DNA from: Botryllus schlosseri
Lineage: Eukaryota; Chordata; Ascidiacea; Stolidobranchia; Styelidae
DNA: 25,536 bases
Assembly (NCBI GenBank): GCA_000444245.1
Contig: ATSW01071691.1
Location: forward strand, 1 to 25,536
Reading direction: 5' to 3'
A program made the translations under genes and the position numbers. The notes below the pieces were generated by a model. That model made no database searches, was not told the origin of the DNA, and saw nothing but the letters and a program-made list of their open reading frames with translations. Positions 1 through 9,400 of this stretch are shown here, one piece after another; within the stretch, counting starts at the first letter, position 1; each line of letters opens with the position of its first letter.

Positions 1-735
1 GCATGTTGATGCTATTGTAGAAATTGAGATGAATGTGGTCCATGTTGATGTAGGCAACATTCCCCCAACATGGTACAATTCCAAATCGGTCATATTTGCA
101 CATTTCCATGACTGGTTTCTTGATTTCACGGTCCTACCACTCGAGTATTCTTGTAGTCATTGACTTTTTGGGGAATTTGACACAGACAGCAAACTTTGTA
201 ATGATATTCAGCCCAAATCTCTAGCAATTGACGTTCGACCCAGGGCAGTTTGTCACCTCTTTGAGCATGAGCAGTTAATCAATATCAGAATGAATGACCT
301 TCAGTTGCATGTTGATGATATTGTAGAAATCGAGATGAATGTGGTCCATGTTGATGTAGGCTACCATCCCACAACATGATTCAATTCCAAAGCAGTCATA
401 TTATGCACATTTCCATGACTGGTTTTTTGATTTCTCGGTCCTATCACTAGAGTACTCTTGAAGTCATTGACTTTTTGGGGAATTTGACTCAGACAGATAA
501 CTTTGTAATGATATTCAGCCAAAATCTCTAGCGATTGATATACGAGCCAGAGTTAGTCCCCTCTTCTTTGCGAAGTACATCAAAATCGGAATCGATAACC
601 TTCAGTTTCATGGTGATTCTTTTGTATATGTATATGTGTCTTCTTCCAACATAATATTATTGTATATTATGCACATTTTTAAGGATGGTCTCTTGGCCGA
701 CATCACTTGATAATGCCGGTTCTCATTGACTGTGA
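1..735. repeat. Tandem array, unit ~300 bp, two full units plus a decayed third
   Basis: The segment starting at 1 (gcatgttgatgctattg) recurs at 307 (gcatgttgatgatattg) and, much diverged, at about 608 (tcatggtgattcttttg). Landmarks such as atttccatgactggtt and ttgactttttggggaa occur once in each of the first two units, about 300 bp apart. Units 1 and 2 look about 85-90% alike by eye. The third is clearly older and fades out near 735. The array enters the window already under way, so its true length is unknown. No long reading frame runs through it, so a satellite-type or minisatellite origin is more likely than a repeated protein domain. Confidence 0.85.
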
Positions 736-1936
736 CCTAATCCGAGAATCTCCAGATTAGTGAAACGCTTTATCGTTGTTAGGACGTGTATATATTTCAC
801 TCATGTAACCTAAAACCTGTAAAATTACTATAATATAGAGATTTGCAAGACATGCGGCTCCAAAACCAACCTATCTACAGCCGACCGCGAGCGCAAATCA
901 CAGGACCACGATTCCTGACGTCTAGTACAAATCCATAAAGCTTCTGCTCCCATTACTCAATCGACAACCTACATCATTAGCAAGCAAATCAGCTTTCAGT
1001 TTTGTCTTGGGTCCATTTTACTAAATTCCGTACTCATACTTCATACTAAACTTAAAACAGTTACTTAAGAGGATTCAGCAATTCATGACATGCCGTGACA
1101 TTGGCAGCCGGCAGCTACGTGCTTTCCATTTCGCCAATATGGAATCGGTGTCTCGTGCACATCAAAGATTCTACTAATATACACAGGTGTGACGCTGAAA
1201 ACCGTCATGGTACACCAAATATATTACGCTAAACGTACCGGGATTCCAACCCGGTCATTTGGGCTATGAGGACAATCTACAGTAATATCAGCTGTACTCG
1301 CATAGCTTCAATGATGGTGAAATATATCAAACTTTATAGGGAAAACGCCTCATCAATTGCATCCCGCAGGGTACTTCAAAAACTATACACTGTATACAGA
1401 CGTCACACTTGGTCATAATTTTCATTTATTTTTGACCCGAAGGTCTTTCATTCAAACCTACAAGGCGCAAGACAAGAATATTGCATCTTCATTACCGGTA
1501 CCTTGAGGCAGTCATATGGATTTCCTGGTTCACCACTATAGTCGCTAATACCGGTATACCGATCAACTAACAGTAAACTGTAAGCCATTCGGCCTCACAT
1601 TGGTGAAACTGGGTTCGGAAACATCTAAAATCTATTCCTACAGCTTAGAAAGTCTGCTAATTTACGGAAATATAGCAAATTGTGCACCTACGTCTTCAAC
1701 ATGAACCAATTTACAGTCAACCAGTCGCGAGAAACAGGATACCACAATCAGCGACAACCAAGCCAAAGCACTGAACTACATTTTAAACAACCTCCCGCGG
1801 TTGTTTACTTTTCGATCAAATTCGGCGCAAGTGAACGCTAGATCATTGACGTTTCGGTGTTGGTGCTTTGGAAATATCTGCTGAACCCCTGTTTGAGCTC
1901 CGGTTTGGGTTCAAAACATGTTGGTGCATACGGCCC
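736..1936. other. Gene-free stretch with nothing recognised
   Basis: There is no convincing exon, repeat or RNA gene here. Only short chance reading frames occur, plus a small tRNA T-arm-like hairpin near 1238-1254 that lacks the rest of a tRNA. Confidence 0.5.
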
Positions 1937-3138
1937 ATTACCTCACCGAGAAACCGTTGAAATAACTTTAAAACACGAAAAGAAAATGACAATATTATTG
2001 TTTGACTAGTTCAATCTTCCTCATTCTTCTGTCACTCACGAATATTGGTGGTGCGATGGCCACATGCATCCCTCGTTGTGGTTACGCCGATGTTCAATCA
2101 ATGTATTTATCTTTTCGAGGACGAATCATCAATTGAAACTATCATGAATGACTTGAAAAAACGTGCGGAAAAAGAACACGTTCAAGCTCCACAGTCAGGT
2201 AAATACTCCACTGCTGGTTTCTTATTCCCAGACCATATTATCAATTACACATACACTAAATCGCAACTTAATCCTATTCCATGTTTGTGGACCTGTATTG
2301 AGGAATTGTCCGTTGCAACATAGGAAATCTTTAAAAATGGAACCGATAAATAAGTTTGCTGCATTCCACATACACAGGTATTTAGTGGTTCACGGATTTG
2401 AACTATCGACTAAAATTCGAGTGACCAAGCGCCACATATCATCAAAAAAATGATCAATGTTAGTGCGATGCCGTCAAACAGTTGTAGTACATTGCACAAT
2501 TTTGTTGAACATGAATTGTTTTGGAAATTCATTGATTAAACTGAAATTCCACTTCTTATGGTATGTTTAATGTACGACACTTTTCTACTGTGCCCAACAC
2601 GCCAATCAATGGATTACTTTTTTCTAGTAACCGACTTGTTGCTGGATTTCACTACCACAGTGACCAACAACAAGGTGGTTGCGAAACGTGACCGTAATTG
2701 CGGTCGGAACATCTATTAACATTTATCTTTATTTTTTGTCGCACCTTGCCTGATCGGGCAGCTTATCTGTTAGAATTGCCTACCCAGCAAAATGTCCTTG
2801 GAAATGTAGGAAGTATCCACAGAAGAATTGTGTGGAGGGTACATAATTTTTACGGAAGAATTTCGGCAAATCATACATACAATAAACAATAACTATGGTG
2901 TGGGCCATAACCTAAATTTCTGCTTTTCTCGACAAACACACTGGGAACCATTGCTTTCATTGGTGGATTTATTTGTCGCTTTGTAAACTTCCAGAATCGC
3001 CCCGAAATCGTGATAAAAAATTGATACCATGAAGTCATCTATCACCTCTATTAATTGGTAGGACTAATTCCTATATTTTCTGTCTTTCATTCCGTCCTCA
3101 CTGACTTTTAAACTCAGCAATAGCTTCAAGAGTGTGAT
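1937..3138 (+). repeat. Duplicated ~1.2-kb segment, copy 1
   Basis: This segment aligns along nearly its whole length with 21642-22864 on the same strand. It begins at attacctca followed by cgagaaaccgttgaaataac and ends at about agtg (3131-3134). By eye the copies are about 85-90% identical with a few small indels, for example a 16-bp difference near 2265. Divergence is even along the segment. In the exon-like frame 2045-2201 essentially every difference between the copies changes an amino acid, and the frame upstream is interrupted in this copy, so I do not annotate a protein here. It could be a segmental duplication of gene flank and intron or an unrecognised dispersed repeat. A candidate exon begins 12 bp after its right end. 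Confidence 0.8.
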
Positions 3139-3150
3139 TAACATTTTCAG

Positions 3151-3222
3151 GGCCGTCAACCGCATCAAATAGCGTCAAGGTGGTGACTGGATCGACACTG
3201 AAGACAACGACCCGAAATTCTG
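3151..3222 (+). CDS. Candidate 72-nt phase 1-1 exon, Ser/Thr-rich linker (exon B)
   Basis: A good acceptor (gattaacattttcag) precedes 3151. The next 72 nt are open in phase 1 and end in TCTG before a GTGACG donor at 3223. The 24 residues (PSTASNSVK... to ...TTTRNSG) are Ser/Thr-rich and look like an O-glycosylated stalk. Length, both phases, the opening S-T and the TTxxxxG ending match the candidate exon at 4910-4981, which suggests duplicated exons. An exon with phase 1 at both ends can be added or skipped without shifting the frame, and the downstream pentraxin exon also starts in phase 1. The donor is imperfect at position +5. The antisense strand of the same region is also open for about 60 codons, so a minus-strand exon is the alternative. 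No transcript evidence is available. Confidence 0.45.
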
Positions 3223-3296
3223 GTGACGCCAATGACGGTTCGTTGGCTACGCAGTAATTTCCTGATATACAATAATCAAGAGATGACATGAGGTGT

Positions 3297-3304
3297 ATGC
3301 TCAG
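3297..3304. repeat. 8-bp target-site duplication, left
   Basis: ATGCTCAG here is repeated exactly at 3928-3935, flanking the palindromic element. An 8-bp duplication is the hallmark of hAT transposition. Confidence 0.9.
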
Positions 3305-3927
3305 TAGGGCTGTTCAAAAAAAATTACTTTTTTTCCTGAATCTTGCTGGTTACGTGATTAAATCGTTAGGTTGCCTTAAAAAAACAACACACACCAAATT
3401 TTAGCTCATTCCAACCAATAATCGCTGATTTCGTACAGTTTGAAAATTTTGAATTCACCAAAAGATGCAAAAAAAAAATTTTGTCAGATTTTTTTGTTAA
3501 CCCCATGAAATCGTTGCGCTGTCCTCAAAGACGATGCAAAACAAATTTGACTCAATTCCAACCAGTAGAAGCGGAGCTATTTGAGTTTTTCTTCGATAAT
3601 TCGGGGATCATCCTAGATCGGTGGATAATCCAAGAATTATCATCGAAAAACTCATATAACTCCGCTTCTACTGGTTGGAATTGAGTCAAATTTGTTTTGC
3701 ATCGTCTTTGAAGACAGCGCAACGATTTCATGGGGTTGACAGAAAAATTTGACAAAAAAAAATTTTTGCATCTTTTGGTGAATTCAAAATTTTCAAACTG
3801 TACGAAATCAGCGATTATTGGTTGGAATGAATTAAATTTTGGTGTGCGTCATTCTTTAAGGCAACCTAACGAATTAATCACGTAACCCTCAAGATTCAGG
3901 AAAAAAAGATATTTTTGAACAGCCCTA
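3305..3927. mobile_element. 623-bp palindromic hAT-type MITE (foldback)
   Basis: The ends are TAGGGCTGTTC and GAACAGCCCTA. The arms remain complementary almost to the centre near 3616, so about 300 bp folds on itself with only scattered mismatches. Exact 8-bp duplications (ATGCTCAG) flank it. The TAGGG terminus and 8-bp duplication place it in the hAT superfamily. It encodes no transposase: the two mirror-image 67-codon frames inside (3481-3684 plus, 3552-3755 minus) are the same arm read from opposite sides. It lies 75 bp downstream of candidate exon B, in what would be an intron. If transcribed it would form a very long double-stranded RNA hairpin. Confidence 0.93.
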
Positions 3928-3935
3928 ATGCTCAG
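3928..3935. repeat. 8-bp target-site duplication, right
   Basis: Exact copy of 3297-3304 (ATGCTCAG) immediately outside the right terminus of the palindromic element. Confidence 0.9.
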
Positions 3936-4909
3936 TCACTTCGGAAAAGCAATGCATTAGTGAGGACTACTAAACTAAAGTCATGGTTGGAAGCGGTCAA
4001 AAGACACGCCAAAGTTGAAAGTATTGCCTGTGGGCGATGTTTTTACCCTAGTTCACAAAAGATGCACTAAAGTCATTTTATTCAGTTCATCATGAGATCT
4101 CGACGTCATAAATACAATGGATATTAATATGCAATTATTAATCAAGTTTGAAACGGATTAGTTTACGGTATTATTGCATAATCCATCTATGCCTTTTATG
4201 ATATTACACGTGTTCTATAACGTAACTCCCACACCTGTAGTGCTTTTTGTGGGATAACAAAATTGGTAGAATGAATGTCTGATAAGGAAGTTCGTTACGA
4301 TACATCCCTGTTGTTTGCCATCCATGACCACATCTTTAAATTTGAAGATCCTAGTGAAATGGTATTGTTGAGTGTATGTGCAAAGTGTTCGTTATCAGGC
4401 GCGATATTATTCGGCAGTTGTGTGGTGACACTAAATTATATTTAATGCATAATATTTGCAGTTATCTTTGTGCGTGGGCTAAGAAATGCTCATACTTTAA
4501 ACGAAACCGGCACAGACTTGACATATATCCCAATCACGACTGAGATGCACGTCATCGGCTGCTGAGTTGAGCTTTACTTATGATATCATCATGCATCTGT
4601 CGCAAAGAGCGGCGATGGTTTTTCAATGATTATTTATTTGATGATAACGGGGGCGTGAACTGTTTACCATCTCCAAAAACTGCGTGAATAAAATTCTGAA
4701 AGCACTGAAGCTCATCGTGCTATCCTCCCGATATTCGTTAAATGGAATAGCTAATAGAATTCTCAGTATAAACAGGGGTTTCGTTGAGCTAAGAAAAATA
4801 TCATGAGACTCATGATAAATTAACAGTGATTTCTAATATCGGAGATTGATCCAATTTATCCATACGGTTAGTATTCACAGATACTTCATAATTGAAATTC
4901 ACATTCCAG
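3936..4909. other. Gene-free stretch, probable intron
   Basis: Nothing recognisable was seen. If the two Ser/Thr-rich exons belong to one transcript this is intron, together with the palindromic MITE upstream. Confidence 0.4.
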
Positions 4910-4981
4910 AATCATCAACGGTCTTCAGTAGTGATTCCAGCTCAATTCAGCCAACAGATGTGACCACATCGACCACTGCTG
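4910..4981 (+). CDS. Candidate 72-nt phase 1-1 exon, Ser/Thr-rich linker (exon A)
   Basis: An acceptor (aaattcacattccag) ends at 4909 and a strong donor GTGAGT starts at 4982. The 72 nt between are open in phase 1 and encode 24 residues (SSTVFSSDSSS... to ...TTSTTAG), about half Ser or Thr, with no cysteine. This looks like a mucin-type stalk between extracellular domains. Length, both phases and end composition match the candidate exon at 3151-3222. Downstream, the pentraxin exon at 8363 also begins in phase 1, so exon B, exon A and the pentraxin exon can be joined without breaking the frame. An alternative acceptor at 4880 would give a 101-nt exon of a different phase. The model rests on splice signals and phase only. 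Confidence 0.5.
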
Positions 4982-5339
4982 GTGAGTTTCTCAGAGATAT
5001 GACGTTGTTAGTTTCCACACCCTATTTAACGTCCACTTGTAGATTTATATACCTTCAATATAGTTGCACGAGCTTTCGGAGCGCCGCTCCTTCATCAGGT
5101 GTTAGAGGGAAAGTAAAGCAAAAAGAGCAACGCAAAGACATTTTGGATTTAAACCTATGCATATTGTGACATCTTAGGGAATATAAAATTTCAGATGCGA
5201 AAATCGTGACTTTATGACGTCATAGACACTAAGATCAAATTTATATTAGAATTGCAGACAGTAAGTTGTGGGTCTGAAAATTCGATACGATAAGGTGAAT
5301 ATGGTAAAATACACATGCAGAAGTGCCAAGTGCAGTGTA

Positions 5340-6604
5340 GCCTACTCCATGGTGTAGTGAAACATGCATCCTCTATCTATGTTCAGCCCTTGCCGGAACG
5401 TATCAAATTTAGCAATGTATTTCTGTTCAGTAGCCTTACGCAGGATAGAGTCGTCAATGTTCCCGACCAATACGTTTATTATCATGTCATTCTCGGAGTG
5501 TCCAGTGGAAGAGAAACTTTCACCGACAGGCTTCGATTTGTTGATGTTAGATATATCATGTCGATGACCATGTAATCTTTTGCGAAGACATTGACTGGTC
5601 TCCCCAACGCACCATGCATCGGTGCATCCTTTGCGACAACGAATCAAATATATGACATTAGTTGATTTACAAGTAAAATAGCTTTCGGTGCTGTGCTTGG
5701 TCTGTCCTCTTATAATGACGGTGCTGTTGTCGAGAATAACACACGTCTTTCATGACGATTGTCCGCAAATTTCCATGCCGTTATTTGGTCTTGACCGGGT
5801 TAGGCTGCTTTTCACCAAAATGTTCGCAAGTTGTGTGGTTGACGGATGGCTATCATAGGTCTTCTCGGGAACACTTCATTGCATTTTTGATCATTGGTAA
5901 GTATTTGCTGATGTGTAGGCCTACGTAAAAGTTTTACGGATCTTTTCTGCTTCCGGGAAATATGTAGTGACCAACAGCACGCTGTGATTTTGTGTTTCCT
6001 CATTGCTATTTCCACAGCAATCAAGCAGTTTTTCGCTTGCCACATTGAAGGCCTTTTTTATTTGCTTCTTTACTAGCTGTTGGTCGTTGCCAGATTTGGT
6101 TAATTCATCTCTCAAAACTTCCAAATGATAATTCTTGTCGTCTGTTTTCGAGCAAATTTTGTGGATTCTAAGGACTTTGCTGTAGACCATTCCTTTTTTG
6201 CAGTGTATTGGATAAAAACTGTGATAGATTAAAATCTTACCGGAGTCCGTTGGTTTACGGTAGAGAGACGTGAATACCCGATTTTCTTCGATGTTGACGA
6301 ACGTGTCGAGGAATGGAACTGCATTCCTCGAGTTTTCCATGATTAAGCGAATATTAGGACGAAGTTTATGGACTCGTGAAACTTCTGTAGTGACCGTTCC
6401 CCATGGGTCCATACCATAAATATGTCGTCGATGTTGCCTACCTCGTGTAAAATATTGGCCGTAATGTTTGGGTCTCCATGAAATCCTTTTAAAAATGGTG
6501 CATGAAAAGGTTTTCGTATTGCGGAGAGAATATGTAATACTTAGGTATGGTACGAACGATATGTTCACATACTTGTTATCTATACGAACTGCGGATGTTT
6601 TCAT
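5340..6604 (-). mobile_element. Penelope-like retroelement fragment (RT C-terminal part plus GIY-YIG endonuclease), decayed
   Basis: On the minus strand, spread over more than one frame, are the blocks of a Penelope-like element in their normal order. First is the reverse-transcriptase catalytic block (NIDDIFMVWTHGER, the aspartates near 6424-6429). Next is the RT tail (VPFLDTFVNIEEN, then SLYRKPTDSG, then HCKKGMVYSKVLRIHKICS) at about 6310-6170. Then comes the linker block EVFPRRPMIAIRQPHNLR at about 5820-5870. Last is the GIY-YIG nuclease (NVIYLIRCRKG, then WCVGETS and LRKRLHGHRHD) at about 5660-5540, ending at a stop near 5342. The N-terminal RT palm and fingers are missing, so the copy is 5'-truncated, and frame breaks show it is inactive. 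I found no clear target-site duplication or terminal repeat. It lies antisense in the presumed intron between the Ser/Thr exon at 4910 and the pentraxin exon at 8363. Confidence 0.9.
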
Positions 6605-7315
6605 TCGGAAACGGACCTCTGGCAGCCATATGCCCTGAAAGTTTCCAACTAATCATTGGTTATCAATTTGCTATCATTCGCTCCATCATGTTACCGGCAA
6701 CAAACTAAACGAGAATGATCTCGGGCAGTTCGAAATTACTTCCAAGCTAGAAACCACTCAACACTTTCCGGAGTAGCACATAGTTTGTACAATCCGAGGT
6801 TCTGTAAAAGGTTCTCTCGGAGAGTCGTATGACATTGCTCTCGTTCAATGACTCTTATAATAAAGAAACTCTTTATATTTCAATATAGATACACACTTCT
6901 ATATGCGCTAGCTGACGCATTTTCGTACGAAGTCTCCACCACCAATGAATGCGGAAATAAGTCCTGTTTTATTTTGGTAGTAATAATTACGAATAACAGA
7001 CCTGTAATTGATGCTTATCGCTCGAAGAGTGCATCTGCAATTTACATTTGCGGGCCTCCATCAGACAAACCTCTTCCCGTCGAATGTACATTTCGTAACA
7101 TAGGCATGGTTAACAAGTCATCGTTTTCCCCCTTATGCGTTGAATTCAAAACAAGACACACGTTGAGAGTCTTAAGTACAGAGCCTACCATAGAAATATG
7201 CTTTGTTATAGTATTATATATCGATATTCCTTTTTGGGGCGTACGTTGAGGTAACCTGCACTTGAATGAAGGCTATATCACATTCAATGGTCTAGCAATA
7301 CAGCTTGACTTCGTC
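6605..7315. other. Gene-free stretch with one unrecognised open frame
   Basis: A plus-strand frame from 6848 to 7249 stays open for about 133 codons after a possible acceptor (tttcaatatag, ending near 6889). Its translation resembles no family I know and its composition looks unconstrained. I list it as context, not as a gene. Confidence 0.35.
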
Positions 7316-7540
7316 TTTCGTATTTAATCATTACAATCTGTCCACCTCAAAATTCCCTACTAATCACAATAAGGATTGTGCTTAATATAATGGCAGGAAG
7401 TCCGAATTTACGGGATTTATTGTATGGGCCAAGATGTGACAGGCAACGCTTGATGGTGCAGATACGGACTCCGTAACGAACTGTTTGTATTCTGCAACTG
7501 AAGGATTGTCGAACTCATTTAGTCCTGAATAATTCCAGTA
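7316..7540 (+). pseudogene. Decayed copy of the pentraxin exon (5' third)
   Basis: The DNA here aligns with the start of the exon at 8363. For example tcccgactaaaaatcataagg there corresponds to ttccctactaatcacaataagg here, and caatacaatgg to aatataatgg. In a frame opening near 7404 the translation reads FTGFIVWAKM, then a stop, then GADTDSVTNCLYSATEG. This is recognisably the pentraxin strand and calcium-loop region; the active exon has TACVWLRPED and IMSYCTKGSSHCE. The splice acceptor of the active exon (tatttcag) has become tatttaat, and further stops follow. Similarity fades after about 7540. This host-gene duplicate is non-functional and implies an ancestral duplication of the pentraxin exon within the locus. 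Confidence 0.72.
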
Positions 7541-7865
7541 TGCAGGATTTCAGCGATGGTGAACTTCCATCGAATGTTTTTGATTGACTCTTGTGATACG
7601 TCAGGACTCGGATTCAAGTAACAGCCGTTCATTATCGCAGCACCTAACGTCACCTTTCGCCGTGATTGTCATTTTGAATAAAAAAATTCTCTACTTTTGA
7701 AATATGGAGGGCGGCAAAATCAAGCGTAATCTTCAAATTATTTCGACATTGCGCACGCATTGTTTCGATGATAATGAATGATGATATAATAAACTTGACC
7801 GAAAATAATAACCAGTTTCTTGATTTTCAAATCACGGACGCGTCACTTCATCTATTGCATTTCAG

Positions 7866-7939
7866 CATGTCAATCCTCGCACAAAACTAAACTAAAATCT
7901 GAATATTTTTTGTTTACATTGTTGTTGATTATTATTTGA
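7866..7939 (+). CDS. Possible alternative terminal exon with hydrophobic tail
   Basis: The 20-nt string atttcagcatgtcaatcctc, which holds the acceptor and first residues of the pentraxin exon (8356-8375), occurs exactly at 7859-7878. Splicing here in the same phase 1 reads CQSSHKTKLKSEYFLFTLLLI and one or two more isoleucines, then a stop at 7937-7939. The product would share the first five residues of the pentraxin exon and then end in a short hydrophobic stretch. It could encode a domain-less isoform or simply be another broken duplicate with a preserved acceptor. I lean slightly towards a dead duplicate. Confidence 0.3.
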
Positions 7940-8362
7940 TTGGCGATTATAACGCAAGTGGTTTTGTTCGCCATATCCAAAAAGTCATTTAACATCTAGG
8001 GGTGGGTATTACATTACAAAATATAAACTCAAATGTATGGCTTTGTTGCGAGCACGAATTCTACAACGTAAGGAAAATATGCGTGTCAGTCAAAATGTTT
8101 GTTACGGTGGGAGCGATATTCTTCCTCCGACACGTGTCCTCGAGAACTCTTCTCTTGTGTCTATAATTTCGACACGTCAATAAATAATGGGCGACACTCT
8201 CTTCTTGCCGGCACGTTGAGGAATTGGTTACATACGCCTTTCCATATTCGACGTACCACTCTGATGCGAACTCAACCAGTAGTCAGTGAATTTAATGAAA
8301 CAATAACTGAGAATAACTGATTTTTCAAGCATCTCTGAGTGTCTTGTTCTCTTGTATTTCAG

Positions 8363-9009
8363 CATGTCAATCCTCTCACTTCAAGTTCCCGACTAAAAAT
8401 CATAAGGATTACGTTCAATACAATGGTAGCGTGCCTCAGTTCAGGTCAATTACAGCATGCGTGTGGTTGCGACCAGAAGATATAGGTGAAGCGGATTCAT
8501 ACGGTATTATGAGCTACTGCACGAAAGGATCATCCCATTGCGAAACTCTTCTTGTCATTCTTGCTTCTATTAGAATGACCGTTTTCATCGAAAAAGAGAG
8601 CAGACAATATAATTTTGCCTCTACAATCAAAGTCAGAGAATGGACTTACGCATGCATTGTGATGTCAAGAAGTGTAACGCAGTACTACATCAACGGCTCG
8701 TTATATACTACTGGTTTGAAAACGCTCGGCCAACATATTCCCAGCGGTGGCGTGTTGATTTTGGGTAATGCCCAACATAATCAAATAAACGGTAAATCTC
8801 CTGGAGAACTGACGGATGGGAGTCACGGATTCTACGGCGAAATGAAAGGATTTCAACTATGGAACAAACAACTCAGTAGAAACGAAATCGAATATATATT
8901 TAAATCCGGCGGGTGCAGTTGCAACACCGGTTCTATCGTGTATTTTAATGATAGTAATTCAGTGATCAAAGGAAACGTGTTGGCTCTTCGGAATGCCCCA
9001 TGCCCATGA
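8363..9009 (+). CDS. Pentraxin-domain protein, C-terminal exon
   Basis: A phase-1 exon follows the acceptor cttgtatttcag and runs 214 full codons to TGA at 9007-9009. It encodes a whole pentraxin (concanavalin A-like jelly-roll) domain. Numbering from the first cysteine: the strand TACVWLRPED at 30-39, then C97 in WTYACIVMS at the position of the family HxCxS/T motif, with C32 and C97 matching the conserved disulphide pair. After these come YYINGSLY at 107-114, VLILGNAQH at 130-138, and GFYGEMKGFQLWNKQLSRNEI at 155-175. Calcium ligands known from C-reactive protein look absent: the D-N pair falls on H58-C59, and E-Q-D falls on A136-Q137-H138. Extra cysteines occur at 52, 59, 184, 186 and 213. 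The domain has no signal peptide in this exon, so upstream exons are needed; two Ser/Thr-rich phase-matched exons lie upstream. It is probably a secreted or surface-bound lectin-like or innate-recognition protein, ligand unknown. Identity of the domain is firm; the full gene model is not. Confidence 0.92.
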
Positions 9010-9014
9010 TATGT

Positions 9015-9020
9015 ATTAAA
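9015..9020 (+). promoter_or_regulatory. Possible poly(A) signal ATTAAA
   Basis: The common variant signal ATTAAA lies 5 nt after the pentraxin stop codon. This would give a very short 3' UTR. No AATAAA lies in the next ~80 nt. Confidence 0.3.
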
Positions 9021-9109
9021 ACGAGTTGCAGACTTACGTGGATGACGATTCCTTGATTCTATACGAGGAAGTAAAACTTACGAAACAAATTTGTAATGGC
9101 TAGACTGCT

Positions 9110-9400
9110 GTTGTTGCTGTTGTTGTTTGTGGTATTCATGGTGTTTGTCGACTACTATATGGTCATTGGTCATTTACACCAGATCAATTTTCTTCAAAGT
9201 TTTTATTCCGTACTTGCCGACTTGTAGCACTGCCCACTTCTAGGCTTTTTATAAGACACGGCTTACAAAGACGAGATGGCGAGTAGGAGCCTGGGTAAAC
9301 CTGTAACACTTGGGTAGGAATCCTGGAGTCGACCTCGGTCAGACTCGAACCCATTGATTTTGCAGTTGCAGATTATACCACTATACGTTATCTGGCCACC
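9110..9400 (-). mobile_element. tRNA-derived SINE, copy 1
   Basis: Read on the minus strand it starts near 9400 with a tRNA-like head: A-box region TAGTGGTATAATCTG (9369-9383) and B box GGTTCGAGTCT (9341-9351). A body shared with three other copies follows (GTCGACTCCAGGATTCC, then GGTGTAAATGACC, CGACAAACACCATGAATACC). It ends in a simple tail of (CAA)n type at 9110-9127. An RNA polymerase III-type internal promoter is therefore visible. I saw no convincing target-site duplication. Confidence 0.88.

Noticed and set aside
1190-1275. Possible tRNA gene (minus strand) with a perfect T-arm stem and 7-base loop at 1238-1254
   Set aside because: No matching acceptor stem, anticodon arm or A box could be placed upstream; the T-loop also lacks the invariant TTC.
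3098-3289. Minus-strand 63-codon frame with protein-like composition
   Set aside because: The plus-strand reading has splice signals and a phase that fit its neighbours, whereas the minus frame has no signals. It remains the main alternative to exon B.
3481-3755. Two similar 67-codon proteins on opposite strands
   Set aside because: They are the same sequence read from the two arms of the palindromic MITE, not genes.
6848-7249. 133-codon plus-strand open frame
   Set aside because: No recognisable motif, and its length is within what A+T-rich non-coding DNA of this size can produce by chance. Kept only as context.
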